Of a DNA stretch of 33,714 nt, positions 16,834 through 24,847 are shown piece after piece. How positions within the stretch are numbered: the stretch's first letter is position 1; each line of letters opens with the position of its first letter. The notes under the pieces are model-generated. The model was not told where the DNA came from. It searched no databases and saw only the letters and a list, made by a program, of their open reading frames with translations. A program made the position numbers and the translations under genes. This DNA comes from an uncultured Clostridia bacterium (GTDB taxonomy: Bacteria; Bacillota; Clostridia; Oscillospirales; JAAYOS01): assembly GCA_944387575.1 (NCBI GenBank), contig CALXFK010000041.1, positions 1-33,714 of the forward strand. The letters run 5' to 3'.

Positions 16834-18069
16834 TTAGAATCCTGCCATGTACGCCTTCTGCTCCTCGGTGAGCGTATCTATCTCGACGCCCATCGTCTGG
16901 AGCTTCACCTTCGCCACGCGCTCATCTATCTCGCGTGGAACGTCGTACACGTCCGCAGCAATATCTCTGTGTGCCGCAAGCCACTCAAGGCAGAGCGCTT
17001 GTATCGAGAAACTCATGTCCATTATTTCAGCCGGATGTCCGTTGCCGGCAGCGAGGTTGACGAGCCGCCCCTCGGCAAGCAGGTTGAGCCAGCGTCCGTC
17101 AGCCATGCGGTAACCGGTTACGTCAGCTTTCCGCTCACGGGTCTCGACCGCGAGCGCGTCGAGCGCGGTCTTGTCCACCTCAACGTCGAAATGCCCTGCG
17201 TTTGCAAGTATCGCGCCGTCGCGCATTTTCTCCATGTGCCGCCGCGTGACTACCTTGTTGCAGCCGGTCGCGCAGATAAATATATCTCCGAGTGGAGCCG
17301 CCTCGTCCATCGTCATGACCTCGTAGCCCTCCATCGCAGCCTCTATGGCGCGTACCGGGTTTACCTCGGTCACTATTACCCGCGCTCCCATTCCGCGAGC
17401 ACGCATCGCAATGCCTCTGCCGCACCACCCGAAGCCGGCAATGACCACCCGTTTAGATGCAACAACGTTGTTTGTGACCTGCATAACGGCGGTCCAGACC
17501 GATTGACCGGTCCCGTACCGGTTGTCGAAGAGGTACTTACAATCAGCGTCGTTTACCGACACCATCGGGTATTTCAGCGCTCCCGCAGCCACCCGAGCGC
17601 GCAGGCGGTGCACTCCAGTGGTCGTCTCCTCGCACCCGCCGATGAGCTCACTTCCGAGCTCAGAGTCGCTGCCATGAAGCAGCTCGATGAGGTCACCGCC
17701 GTCGTCGATTATCAGGTTCGGATGCTGTGAAAGCGCCATGCGCAGATGCCGGGTGTACCCCTCGGCGTCCACCCCCCTGCGCGCAAATACCTCGACACCC
17801 TCCTGCGTGAGCGCCGCCGCCACGTCATCCTGCGTCGAGAGCGGGTTGCAGCCGGTCACCGCGACCGTCGCACCGCCGTCCCGCAGAACGGTGGCGAGAT
17901 TCGCGGTCTTTGCCTCGAGATGAATGGACATCGTTACCTTCAACCCTTCGAACGGGCGCTCTTTTAGAAATCTGAGCCGTATGCGTTCGAGCACCGGCAT
18001 ATATGAACGCACCCAGTCGATCTTTCCCGCGCCGGACGGTGCAAGACCGCGATCGTATATTTCACTCAT
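16834..18069 (-). CDS. ahcY: adenosylhomocysteinase (S-adenosylhomocysteine hydrolase)
   Basis: A 411-residue NAD-dependent enzyme splitting S-adenosylhomocysteine into adenosine and homocysteine. The NAD-binding motif GFGWCGRG is at residues 212-219, and the substrate/NAD region [18 protein letters not shown] at 173-190. At ~410 residues it belongs to the shorter archaeal/Thermotoga-like form that lacks the ~40-residue insertion of the proteobacterial and eukaryotic enzymes. The start at 18069 follows GGGGAG with a short spacer; the open frame extends to 18336 through the promoter and is rejected. It heads the long minus-strand run with metK next. Many Clostridia use the Pfs/MTAN route instead, so its presence is informative. 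Confidence 0.95.
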   Translation of the reverse strand: MSEIYDRGLAPSGAGKIDWVRSYMPVLERIRLRFLKERPFEGLKVTMSIHLEAKTANLATVLRDGGATVAVTGCNPLSTQDDVAAALTQEGVEVFARRGVDAEGYTRHLRMALSQHPNLIIDDGGDLIELLHGSDSELGSELIGGCEETTTGVHRLRARVAAGALKYPMVSVNDADCKYLFDNRYGTGQSVWTAVMQVTNNVVASKRVVIAGFGWCGRGIAMRARGMGARVIVTEVNPVRAIEAAMEGYEVMTMDEAAPLGDIFICATGCNKVVTRRHMEKMRDGAILANAGHFDVEVDKTALDALAVETRERKADVTGYRMADGRWLNLLAEGRLVNLAAGNGHPAEIMDMSFSIQALCLEWLAAHRDIAADVYDVPREIDERVAKVKLQTMGVEIDTLTEEQKAYMAGF

Positions 18070-18101
18070 TGTTGTCTCCCCAGGAAAAATCAAAGTCGCG
18101 G

Positions 18102-18123
18102 AAAAGCCGCATTGTTTTGCGGC
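18102..18123 (-). terminator. possible leader attenuator hairpin upstream of ahcY
   Basis: On the minus strand, GCCGCA and TGCGGC pair around an AAACAA loop and are followed by TTTT. It sits in the ~72-base leader, about 33 bases before the ahcY ATG. The stem is only 6 bp, so termination would be weak; no alternative anti-terminator was identified. Confidence 0.3.
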
Positions 18124-18148
18124 GCAACCCGCATTATTCGGTGCTGGT

Positions 18149-18177
18149 ATTATACCACGCGGCTCAATCTCTTGCAA
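18149..18177 (-). promoter_or_regulatory. strong promoter for the ahcY-metK operon
   Basis: On the minus strand, TTGCAA (18177-18172), a 17-base spacer, and a consensus TATAAT (18154-18149) predict a start near 18142 and a leader of about 72 bases. Confidence 0.8.
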
Positions 18178-18206
18178 CAAAAATACCTTAAAAATAGCAA
18201 CAAAAA
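18174..18206. repeat. tandem direct repeat over the ahcY -35 element
   Basis: GCAACAAAAA occurs at 18174-18183 and again at 18197-18206, 23 bases apart, roughly two helical turns. The first copy overlaps the ahcY -35 box. This geometry suits cooperative binding by a regulator; which one is unknown. The surrounding 18207-18320 stretch contains no gene or other recognisable signal. Confidence 0.4.
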
Positions 18207-18326
18207 CCACCTCTTGCCCGCCTATACGTACAGCGTTTTCTACATTTCGTTTTAAATGCCCGTATTCGCCGTGTTTTGGAGGCTTGTGCAGAAGTTTGCC
18301 AATTTTCCGGCTCGGAAAAACGTGTT

Positions 18327-18371
18327 TTGTAAACAATTCTTATTTACTTGAACCACCAATTTTGCTATTAT
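18327..18371 (+). promoter_or_regulatory. promoter and possible operator for the HTH-cupin gene
   Basis: TTTACT (18343-18348), a 17-base spacer, and TATTAT (18366-18371) lie about 80 bases before the ATG at 18451. Just upstream, TTGT-AA-ACAA (18327-18336) is an interrupted palindrome that could be an operator for autoregulation. Confidence 0.5.
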
Positions 18372-18450
18372 ACTTTTGTAGACCGCCGCACGTCCGAACG
18401 ACGAGCGGCAATGATTTTATTCTGAACCTACTCAGAAAGGAGCCACGGTC

Positions 18451-19002
18451 ATGACCGAGGATATAAAGCTGATAGCCGCACGCATACGCGAGCTCAGGGA
18501 CGTCTATGGATATACCACCGCCGAGGTGGCGGGAAAACTCGGAATATCCACCGAGCTCTATGAAAACTATGAAAAGGACGGGGAGGACATCCCTATAAGC
18601 GTCCTTTACCGTCTTGCCGGGCTGTACAATGTTGACCTCACCGAGATACTTACCGGCAGCACTCCTCGTCTCAACACTTTCACCGTCGTGCCCGCCGGTC
18701 ACGGCATAAATGTCGATAGGTACGCTGAGTACCACATCCAGAGCCTCGCTCACAACTTCCGGGACAAGGTCATGGAGCCGATGCTCGTCACCCTCGAGCC
18801 GGAAAAACACGAGCCCGCGCTCGTCACGCATAGCGGTCAGGAGTTCAATTACGTCCTGTCCGGTTCGATATACTTTCTCTTTGAGGAGAAGCGCCTTCTT
18901 CTGTCACAGGGCGACTGTGTCTATTTCAACCCGGCGCATCCGCACGGCCAGATGGCTGCAAACGGCAAGCCCGCTACCTTTCTCACAGTAATTACTGAAT
19001 AA
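18451..19002 (+). CDS. XRE-family HTH regulator with C-terminal cupin domain
   Basis: A 183-residue regulator. Residues ~8-65 form a Cro/CI-type helix-turn-helix (IAARIRELRDVYGYTTAEVAGKLGIS), and residues ~105-182 form a cupin barrel (GQEFNYVLSGSIYFLF and GDCVYFNPAHPHG) that likely binds a small carboxylic ligand or metal. AGGAG precedes the ATG. It is 21 bases upstream of an acyl-CoA synthetase and almost certainly cotranscribed with it, suggesting that it senses the synthetase's substrate or product. Divergent from ahcY; whether it also affects that promoter is unknown. Confidence 0.88.
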   Translation: MTEDIKLIAARIRELRDVYGYTTAEVAGKLGISTELYENYEKDGEDIPISVLYRLAGLYNVDLTEILTGSTPRLNTFTVVPAGHGINVDRYAEYHIQSLAHNFRDKVMEPMLVTLEPEKHEPALVTHSGQEFNYVLSGSIYFLFEEKRLLLSQGDCVYFNPAHPHGQMAANGKPATFLTVITE

Positions 19003-19023
19003 TCCAAGATCCGGAGGTTTCCC

Positions 19024-20691
19024 ATGTCTCTGATAGAACGTTTTCTGCCTCAGCAGACTTTCTCCTCATACGAGGACTTCGTGAAAAATTACCGCGTCAA
19101 CGTGCCGGAGAACTTCAATTTCGGCTTTGATATAGTCGACGCATGGGCGGCGGAGGACTTCGATAAGCCCGCGCTCGTCTGGTGCGACGACCACGGCGGA
19201 GAGAAAAAGTTCTCCTTCGGCGACATAAGTCTCGCATCCAACCGCATGGTCAACTACTTTCGCTCGCTCGGCATACGCAAGGGTGACATAGTCATGCTTA
19301 TACTCCGCCGCCGCTGGGAGTACTGGATAACCGCCACGGCGCTACACAAACTGGGCGCGGTGCTCATACCCGCCTCCCTCCAGCTCACTGCGAAGGACAT
19401 CCGTTACCGCGTCAACTCCGCGAGCGTCAAGCTGATATGCGCGGTAGACGACCCGTTTGTCGTCGAGCAGGTCGAGCTTGCCGAGCCCGACTGCCCCACC
19501 CTCACCGGCAAGATGCTCGTTGCAGGCGAGCGCGACGGCTGGCTGCGCTGGAGCGACTGCGAGAATTTCTCGGACAAGTTCGACCGTCCCACCGGCGATG
19601 ACGCTACCCGCGCCACCGACACGATGCTCATATACTTCACCTCCGGCACCACCGGTATGCCCAAGATGGCGCTGCACGACTATACATACCCGCTCGGTCA
19701 CATAGTTACCGCCAAATACTGGCAGCGCGTTCGCGAGGGCTGCCTGCACATGTCGATAAGCGACTCGGGCTGGGCAAAGTTCGGCTGGGGCAAGATATAC
19801 GGGCAGTGGATATGCGGAGCGGTGATATTCTGCTATGACATGGACAAGTTCATCGCCTCAAAGGTGCTCGAGAAGATCTCGCACTACCGCGTGACCACCT
19901 TCTGCGCTCCGCCCACCATGTACCGTTTCATGCTCCAGGAGGACATCTCTAAGTACGACCTCTCCTGCATAAAACACGCCTGCAACGCAGGCGAGCCGCT
20001 CAACGCGGACGTCATAGAGCGGTTCCGCGCAATTACCGGCGTGACCCTCACCGAGGGATTCGGGCAGTCTGAAACCTCGGTCATGATTGCGAATTTCGAA
20101 TGGTTTGAGCCGCGCTATGGCTCAATGGGCAAGCCCTCTCCCCTGTATGACATCGCCCTTGTGGACGAGGACGGCAATGAGGTTGACGATGGCGAGGAGG
20201 GCGAGATAGTTGTGCGTGGCGTGCTCGACGGACGGCGTCCGGTCGGACTGCTGCGCGAGTACTACCTCAACGACGAGGAGAACACCAAGGCTTTCAGGGG
20301 TAGAATGTACCACACCGGCGATATGGCATGGCGCGATTCGAGCGGGTACATGTGGTTTGTCGGACGAAACGACGACGTTATAAAGTGCTCCGGCTACCGC
20401 ATCGGACCGTTCGAGGTGGAGAGCGCGCTGGTGCAGCACCCCGCCGTCGTCGAGTGCGCGATTACCGCTGCGCCTGACCCGGTGCGCGGTCAAGTCGTCA
20501 AGGCAACAATAGTGCTTGCCGCAGGATACTCCCCCTCCCCCGAGCTTACAAAGGAGCTCCAGAACCACGTAAAACATGTCACCGCACCGTACAAGTACCC
20601 GCGCATTGTCGAGTATGTTGACGAGCTGCCCAAGACGATAGGCGGCAAAATAAAACGAGCCCAGATTCGTCATACCGACGCAAACGCCTAA
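19024..20691 (+). CDS. AMP-forming acyl-CoA synthetase (acetate/medium-chain acid type)
   Basis: A 555-residue ANL-superfamily ligase that activates a carboxylic acid to an acyl-adenylate and then to an acyl-CoA. The P-loop YFTSGTTGMPK is at 204-214, the GFGQSE adenylate motif in the middle, YHTGDMAWRDSSGYMWFVGR and DDVIKCSGYRIGPFEVE at the domain hinge, and the catalytic lysine in GGKIKRAQIR (Lys542) near the C-terminus. The sequence style resembles ACSM/acetyl-CoA synthetase-like enzymes; the acid used cannot be read from sequence alone. GGAGG precedes the ATG. It is paired with an HTH-cupin regulator upstream. Confidence 0.9.
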   Translation: MSLIERFLPQQTFSSYEDFVKNYRVNVPENFNFGFDIVDAWAAEDFDKPALVWCDDHGGEKKFSFGDISLASNRMVNYFRSLGIRKGDIVMLILRRRWEYWITATALHKLGAVLIPASLQLTAKDIRYRVNSASVKLICAVDDPFVVEQVELAEPDCPTLTGKMLVAGERDGWLRWSDCENFSDKFDRPTGDDATRATDTMLIYFTSGTTGMPKMALHDYTYPLGHIVTAKYWQRVREGCLHMSISDSGWAKFGWGKIYGQWICGAVIFCYDMDKFIASKVLEKISHYRVTTFCAPPTMYRFMLQEDISKYDLSCIKHACNAGEPLNADVIERFRAITGVTLTEGFGQSETSVMIANFEWFEPRYGSMGKPSPLYDIALVDEDGNEVDDGEEGEIVVRGVLDGRRPVGLLREYYLNDEENTKAFRGRMYHTGDMAWRDSSGYMWFVGRNDDVIKCSGYRIGPFEVESALVQHPAVVECAITAAPDPVRGQVVKATIVLAAGYSPSPELTKELQNHVKHVTAPYKYPRIVEYVDELPKTIGGKIKRAQIRHTDANA

Positions 20692-20744
20692 GTATCTTAG
20701 CACCCGAAAACTCAGATGAAATTTTACCCCTCCGGAGGTCACCA

Positions 20745-21713
20745 ATGCACAGAAAGCTGTCCTGCGCACTGCTCACCCTGTTAATTCTCGTCACTGCCGT
20801 CCTCTCTGTCTCGTGTTCATCCCCCGCCCCCTCCGAAAGTCCGGACTCCGGTTCGGACACGTATACATTCACCGATGACCTCGGACGGGAGGTCACGGTC
20901 GTCTCGACCGAGCGCACTGCTGCACTGCTCGGCAGCTTTGCGGATATATGGTACCTTGCAGGGGGCGAAATCTGTGCGACCGCCGATGACGCATGGGACG
21001 ACCTGAACCTGCCGCTGCCGGACGATGCGATAAACCTTGGCATGACAAAGTCGATAAGCCTTGAGCAGCTCCTGCTCGCCGACCCGACCTTCGTGCTCGC
21101 AAGCGCCAACACGCAGGGTAATATTGACATAATGGACACGCTCGAAGCAGCGGGGATCCCGGTCGCGTATTTCGACGTGAACAACTTTGACGACTATCTT
21201 CGCGTACTCAAGACCTGTACCGAGCTCACCGGTCGCGACGACCTGTATGAGCAGAACGGCACCGACGTTGCGGAGCAGATAGAGGCGGTCAAGGCGGCGA
21301 GCGCCGAGCGCATCGAGGGCGATGGTACCGCGCCAAAAGTGCTCAGCCTTCGCGCCTCCGCGTCCTGGATACGCGCAAAGGGCAGCAGCGGCAACGTCCT
21401 CGGGGAAATGCTTGCCGACCTCGGCTGCATCAACATTGCAGACAGCGACGAGTCTCTACTCGAGAGCATAGGCATGGAACATATAATTGCCCAAGACCCT
21501 GATTTCGTATTTTTTGTCCCACAAGGTGGGGATCCGGACGGGATACAGGCTGCCATAGACGAGTTCATTTCGGAAAACCCCGCGTGGGCGGAGCTACGCG
21601 CCGTAAAGAACGACAACGTGTTCTTGCTCGACAAGCAGCTCTACTCGCTCAAGCCGAACGCACGCTGGGGCGAGGCATATGAGAAACTTGAGGCGATCCT
21701 TGCAGATGAATAA
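20745..21713 (+). CDS. ABC transporter substrate-binding lipoprotein (iron-siderophore/cobalamin class)
   Basis: A 322-residue secreted lipoprotein. The N-terminus is a signal peptide with a lipobox-like LSVSC (modified Cys24), then a Ser/Pro-rich tether, then a TroA/BtuF-type two-lobe fold opening with TFTDDLGREVTVV. It is the capture protein for the permease and ATPase encoded next. GGAGG lies 6 bases before the ATG. It follows the acyl-CoA synthetase after 53 bases with no terminator, so read-through from the HTH-cupin promoter is possible. The ligand (ferric siderophore, heme or corrinoid) cannot be decided here. Confidence 0.88.
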   Translation: MHRKLSCALLTLLILVTAVLSVSCSSPAPSESPDSGSDTYTFTDDLGREVTVVSTERTAALLGSFADIWYLAGGEICATADDAWDDLNLPLPDDAINLGMTKSISLEQLLLADPTFVLASANTQGNIDIMDTLEAAGIPVAYFDVNNFDDYLRVLKTCTELTGRDDLYEQNGTDVAEQIEAVKAASAERIEGDGTAPKVLSLRASASWIRAKGSSGNVLGEMLADLGCINIADSDESLLESIGMEHIIAQDPDFVFFVPQGGDPDGIQAAIDEFISENPAWAELRAVKNDNVFLLDKQLYSLKPNARWGEAYEKLEAILADE

Positions 21714-22698
21714 AAGCCACGCTGCACTGCGTTTTATTTTAACCGGATCACTGCTGATAGCGGCGGTCCTGCTCAGCTTGTGCGTCGGCAGTTCGGGGCT
21801 CACCCTCTCAGAGCTTTTCAGCGCCATTGCAAACGGACCAGTCGACGTCGCAGGTCGCATATTCTGGTACGCGCGGCTCCCACGCACCGCCGCGTGTGTT
21901 CTCGCCGGAGCGGCGCTTGCCGTATCCGGCGCAGTTATTCAAGGGGTTCTTGCAAACAAGCTCGCCTCGCCCGGCATAATCGGCGTCAACGCCGGTTCGG
22001 GTCTTGCGGTGACTATATGCTGCGCCGTGGGCGCGCTCTCTGGATGGGTTGTCGCGGGTGCAGCGTTTGCAGGGGCGCTTATAGCCGTGATGACGGTGGT
22101 GCTCGCTGCGCAGAAACTGCGTGCCTCAAAGACGGTAGTAGTGCTCGGCGGGGTCGCGTTGAACAGTTGTCTCAGCGCAGCATCCGAGGCAATAACCGTG
22201 CTCGTGCCCGACGCGGGGGTGCAGGCAGCGGATTTCCGCATGGGCGGGTTCTCGTCGGTTGCGCACACCCGGCTTATTCCGGCAGGGATAATGATAATCG
22301 CTGCACTTGCGGTGATTTTTACCCTTTTGAATGAGCTCGAAGTTCTATCGCTCGGCGAGGACTCGGCACAGGGGCTTGGTCTGCCTGCCCGCAGGATGCG
22401 CACGATACTTCTCGGGCTTGCGGCGCTTCTTGCCGGTTCGGCAGTGAGCTTCGCAGGACTCCTCGGCTTTGTCGGTCTAATAGTTCCACACATGGCGCGT
22501 CGTATAATGCCGGGTGGCAGCAACCGTCTCATTCCGTTCTGCGCGATTGGAGGTGCGGCGCTCGTCACGCTGTGTGACCTTCTCTCGCGCACCCTCTTCT
22601 CGCCACACGAGATCCCGGCTGGTATACCCCTTGCATTCATCGGGGGTCCAGTGTTCATTCTGCTTCTCGTAAAGAGCCGGAGGGAGGAGAGCGAATGA
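21706..22698 (+). CDS. FecCD-type ABC transporter permease
   Basis: A 330-residue membrane protein of the FecCD/BtuC family with about nine or ten membrane segments. Family features include YARLPRTAACVLAGAALAVSGAVIQGVLANKLASPGIIGVNAGSGL near the N-terminus and GFVGLIVPHMARRI in the coupling region. The ATG at 21706 overlaps the lipoprotein stop by 8 bases; another in-frame ATG at 21679, with GAGG upstream, would add nine residues. A single permease gene implies a homodimer. Confidence 0.9.
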   Translation: MNKSHAALRFILTGSLLIAAVLLSLCVGSSGLTLSELFSAIANGPVDVAGRIFWYARLPRTAACVLAGAALAVSGAVIQGVLANKLASPGIIGVNAGSGLAVTICCAVGALSGWVVAGAAFAGALIAVMTVVLAAQKLRASKTVVVLGGVALNSCLSAASEAITVLVPDAGVQAADFRMGGFSSVAHTRLIPAGIMIIAALAVIFTLLNELEVLSLGEDSAQGLGLPARRMRTILLGLAALLAGSAVSFAGLLGFVGLIVPHMARRIMPGGSNRLIPFCAIGGAALVTLCDLLSRTLFSPHEIPAGIPLAFIGGPVFILLLVKSRREESE

Positions 22699-23474
22699 TA
22701 GTTTTGCACGACCTGTGTGCCGGGTATGGCAGCCGCGAGATACTCCACTCGGTAAACGCGACTTTTGAAAACGGAAAGGTCACCGCGCTTATCGGCCCGA
22801 ACGGATGCGGTAAGAGCACCCTTCTCAAGACGGTCGTACAGATAATCCGCCCGATGTCCGGGCAGGTGCTGATAGACGGGAAGCCCGCATCTGAGCTCAG
22901 TCCGATTGAGCTTGCACGCAGGGCGGCATACCTTCCGCAGAGCCGCCCGGTCCCCGAAATAACAGCGCTGCGCATGGTGCTGCACGGTCGGTTCTCTCAC
23001 CTGCACTACCCCCGTCGTTACCGCAGTGAGGACTACGCCGCGGCGGAGGAAGCACTTCGCTGGGCAGGTATGGAGGAGTACGCGCAACAGAGCATGACGA
23101 GCATGTCCGGAGGTATGCGGCAGAAGATATACATCGCTGCCGCGCTGGCGCAGGATGCCGGTGCGGTACTCATGGATGAGCCGACCACCCATCTCGATAT
23201 CTCGCACCAGCTTTTAGTTCTGGACACCGCACGCAGGCTCGCAGAAGGCGGGCGGGCGGTAATTCTCGTGTTACATGACCTGTCGCAGGCGCTTCGGACA
23301 GCGGACAGCGTACTGCTTCTCTCTAAAGGCGAGGTCGCGTACTGCGGCACTCCACACGACGTATACCGCAGCGGTGTGCTGGACGATGTGTTCGGCGTAC
23401 ACATCGAGCAGGTTCTCACCCGGTCGGGCGCGCACTATGTATGTTCAGCGCGCGGCGATACTCGCAGCGGTTAA
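22695..23474 (+). CDS. ABC transporter ATPase (FepC/BtuD class)
   Basis: A 259-residue ATPase energising the FecCD permease. Walker A GPNGCGKST is at 34-42, the Q-loop is in AAYLPQSRPVP, the signature is MSGG (137-140, Met replacing the usual Leu) and Walker B with catalytic Glu is VLMDEPTTHLD (158-168). The LHDLSQAL switch histidine is present. The start overlaps the permease stop (ATGA). It is the last gene of the operon; a fresh promoter follows within a few bases. Confidence 0.92.
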   Translation: MIVLHDLCAGYGSREILHSVNATFENGKVTALIGPNGCGKSTLLKTVVQIIRPMSGQVLIDGKPASELSPIELARRAAYLPQSRPVPEITALRMVLHGRFSHLHYPRRYRSEDYAAAEEALRWAGMEEYAQQSMTSMSGGMRQKIYIAAALAQDAGAVLMDEPTTHLDISHQLLVLDTARRLAEGGRAVILVLHDLSQALRTADSVLLLSKGEVAYCGTPHDVYRSGVLDDVFGVHIEQVLTRSGAHYVCSARGDTRSG

Positions 23475-23477
23475 CGA

Positions 23478-23506
23478 TTGACACCGGAGACAAGCTGGTT
23501 TACAAT
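23478..23506 (+). promoter_or_regulatory. near-consensus promoter for the reductase-like gene
   Basis: A perfect TTGACA (23478-23483), a 17-base spacer and TACAAT (23501-23506) lie just after the ATPase stop. A small leader hairpin, GCGGG-TATCT-CCCGC (23523-23537), follows before GGAGGTG and the ATG at 23578. Confidence 0.8.
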
Positions 23507-23577
23507 TTAACTGTCATGTACTGCGGGTATCTCCCGCGTATGTTCAGTCCAAAATAAAACGGAGGTGTGTCCAGACT

Positions 23578-24498
23578 ATGGCATGCACAATAAGCCCTGA
23601 GGAAATCAAGCGGGTAAAGGGACTTGGATTTCTCATCAATCGCGGCACAGACCTGTTCAACGCGCGCATAATCACTGTCAATGGCAAGATAACCGCTGCG
23701 CAGACACGGAAAATCGCGGAGGCTGCCGAGAAGTTCGGAAACGGTGAGGTTGAGTTTACCGTCCGCATGACCGTCGAGGTCCGCGGCATTCACTTCAACG
23801 ATATCGAACCGTTCCGCGAGTTCATTGCGGAAGCCGGGCTCGAGACCGGCGGTACCGGTGCACTTGTTCGCCCGGTCGTTTCCTGCAAGGGTACCACCTG
23901 CCAGTATGGTCTGTATGACACATTTGCACTCTCCGAGAAGATACACGAGCGCTTCTATCTCGGTTACCGCAAGGTCGCGCTGCCGCACAAGTTCAAGATT
24001 GCGACCGGCGGCTGCCCCAATAACTGTGTCAAACCCGACCTCAACGACGCTGGCGTCGTCGGTCAGCGCATTGTGAAGCTGGACGAGGAGAAGTGCCGTG
24101 GATGCCGTAAGTGCCAGATAGAGGCGCTCTGCCCGATGAAGGCGGCAAAAGTATCTGACGGCATTCTCACCATTGACCGTGACCTCTGCAACAACTGCGG
24201 CAGATGCTATGGGAAGTGCCCGTTTGGCGCTATGGAGAACGCCACACTCGGCTACAAACTCTACCTCGGCGGACGCTGGGGCAAGCGCGCCGAGCGCGGC
24301 AACCCGCTCAAGAAGATATTCACCTCCGAAAGCGAACTTCTCGACGCAATAGAGAGCGCGATACTCCTCTTCCGCGAGCAGGGCAACGCCGGAGAGAGGT
24401 TCGCGGACACCATTATCCGTCTCGGCTTCGAAAACGTCGAGCGTCAAATAGTCTCAGGCGAACTTCTCGCACGCAAGGACAAGATAATCCAGGGCTAA
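23578..24498 (+). CDS. sulfite/nitrite reductase-like protein with two [4Fe-4S] ferredoxin clusters
   Basis: A 306-residue cytosolic protein resembling small dissimilatory sulfite-reductase-like proteins. Residues ~1-90 form a ferredoxin-like half domain, followed by a siroheme/[4Fe-4S]-type cysteine set: SCKGTTCQ (Cys103, Cys108) and GGCPNNC (Cys146, Cys150). Two ferredoxin motifs are inserted after it: Cys173/176/179/185 and Cys204/207/210/214. The first siroheme pair is C-X4-C whereas assimilatory and dissimilatory reductases use C-X5-C, so cofactor and substrate may differ. It has its own strong promoter and a strong terminator, hence is monocistronic. Likely an electron-transfer reductase; substrate (sulfite, nitrite or other) unknown. 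Confidence 0.8.
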   Translation: MACTISPEEIKRVKGLGFLINRGTDLFNARIITVNGKITAAQTRKIAEAAEKFGNGEVEFTVRMTVEVRGIHFNDIEPFREFIAEAGLETGGTGALVRPVVSCKGTTCQYGLYDTFALSEKIHERFYLGYRKVALPHKFKIATGGCPNNCVKPDLNDAGVVGQRIVKLDEEKCRGCRKCQIEALCPMKAAKVSDGILTIDRDLCNNCGRCYGKCPFGAMENATLGYKLYLGGRWGKRAERGNPLKKIFTSESELLDAIESAILLFREQGNAGERFADTIIRLGFENVERQIVSGELLARKDKIIQG

Positions 24499-24602
24499 GA
24501 CAGCTTAGTTTCCGACGTTGATATTACAAACGCGGTAAAAAAGATTTCCCTTACATTCTCGATTCACATCTTATGCCCGCATTACACAAAAAATATTACC
24601 TA

Positions 24603-24638
24603 CCAGCGAAAAACCTCGTCGTTTTTCGCTGGTTTTTT
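24603..24638 (+). terminator. strong intrinsic terminator
   Basis: A perfect 12-bp stem (CCAGCGAAAAAC 24603-24614 with GTTTTTCGCTGG 24621-24632), a CTCGTC loop and six T residues (24633-24638). It ends the reductase-like transcript. The rest of the AT-rich 24499-24847 gap holds only this and the promoter below. Confidence 0.92.
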
Positions 24639-24705
24639 CATATCCAGAAAGTTTTTTGCGAGTTGTATTTTCGGATGCATGATTCGCTGTTTTCCGCAAA
24701 ACGCA

Positions 24706-24734
24706 TTGACATGATAAAGCTCAAAATGTATAAT
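24706..24734 (+). promoter_or_regulatory. consensus sigma-A promoter upstream of yfcE-like gene
   Basis: TTGACA (24706-24711), a 17-base spacer and TATAAT (24729-24734): both hexamers match consensus. The predicted start near 24741 gives a ~105-base leader. Confidence 0.85.
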
Positions 24735-24847
24735 ATATTATTGTGTAAGCGTAAAAAAATAATATAAAACAGCGTGCATCGCCGATAAACACGCGCTTTC
24801 CCGACAAGTTTCCGGCTGCACGGCTCTGCGAAAGAGAGTTGGCACGA

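Noticed and set aside
18070-18142. SAM or SAH riboswitch in the ahcY leader
   Set aside because: The leader is only about 72 bases with one small 6-bp hairpin; no conserved riboswitch core could be recognised.
21939-23207. A 422-codon antisense frame across the permease and ATPase genes
   Set aside because: Spans two clearly identified genes in the opposite strand and shows only Pro/Ser/Arg-rich composition typical of a shadow frame.
24573-24767. A 64-codon plus-strand frame in the AT-rich gap
   Set aside because: It runs straight through a perfect terminator and a consensus promoter and has no ribosome binding site.
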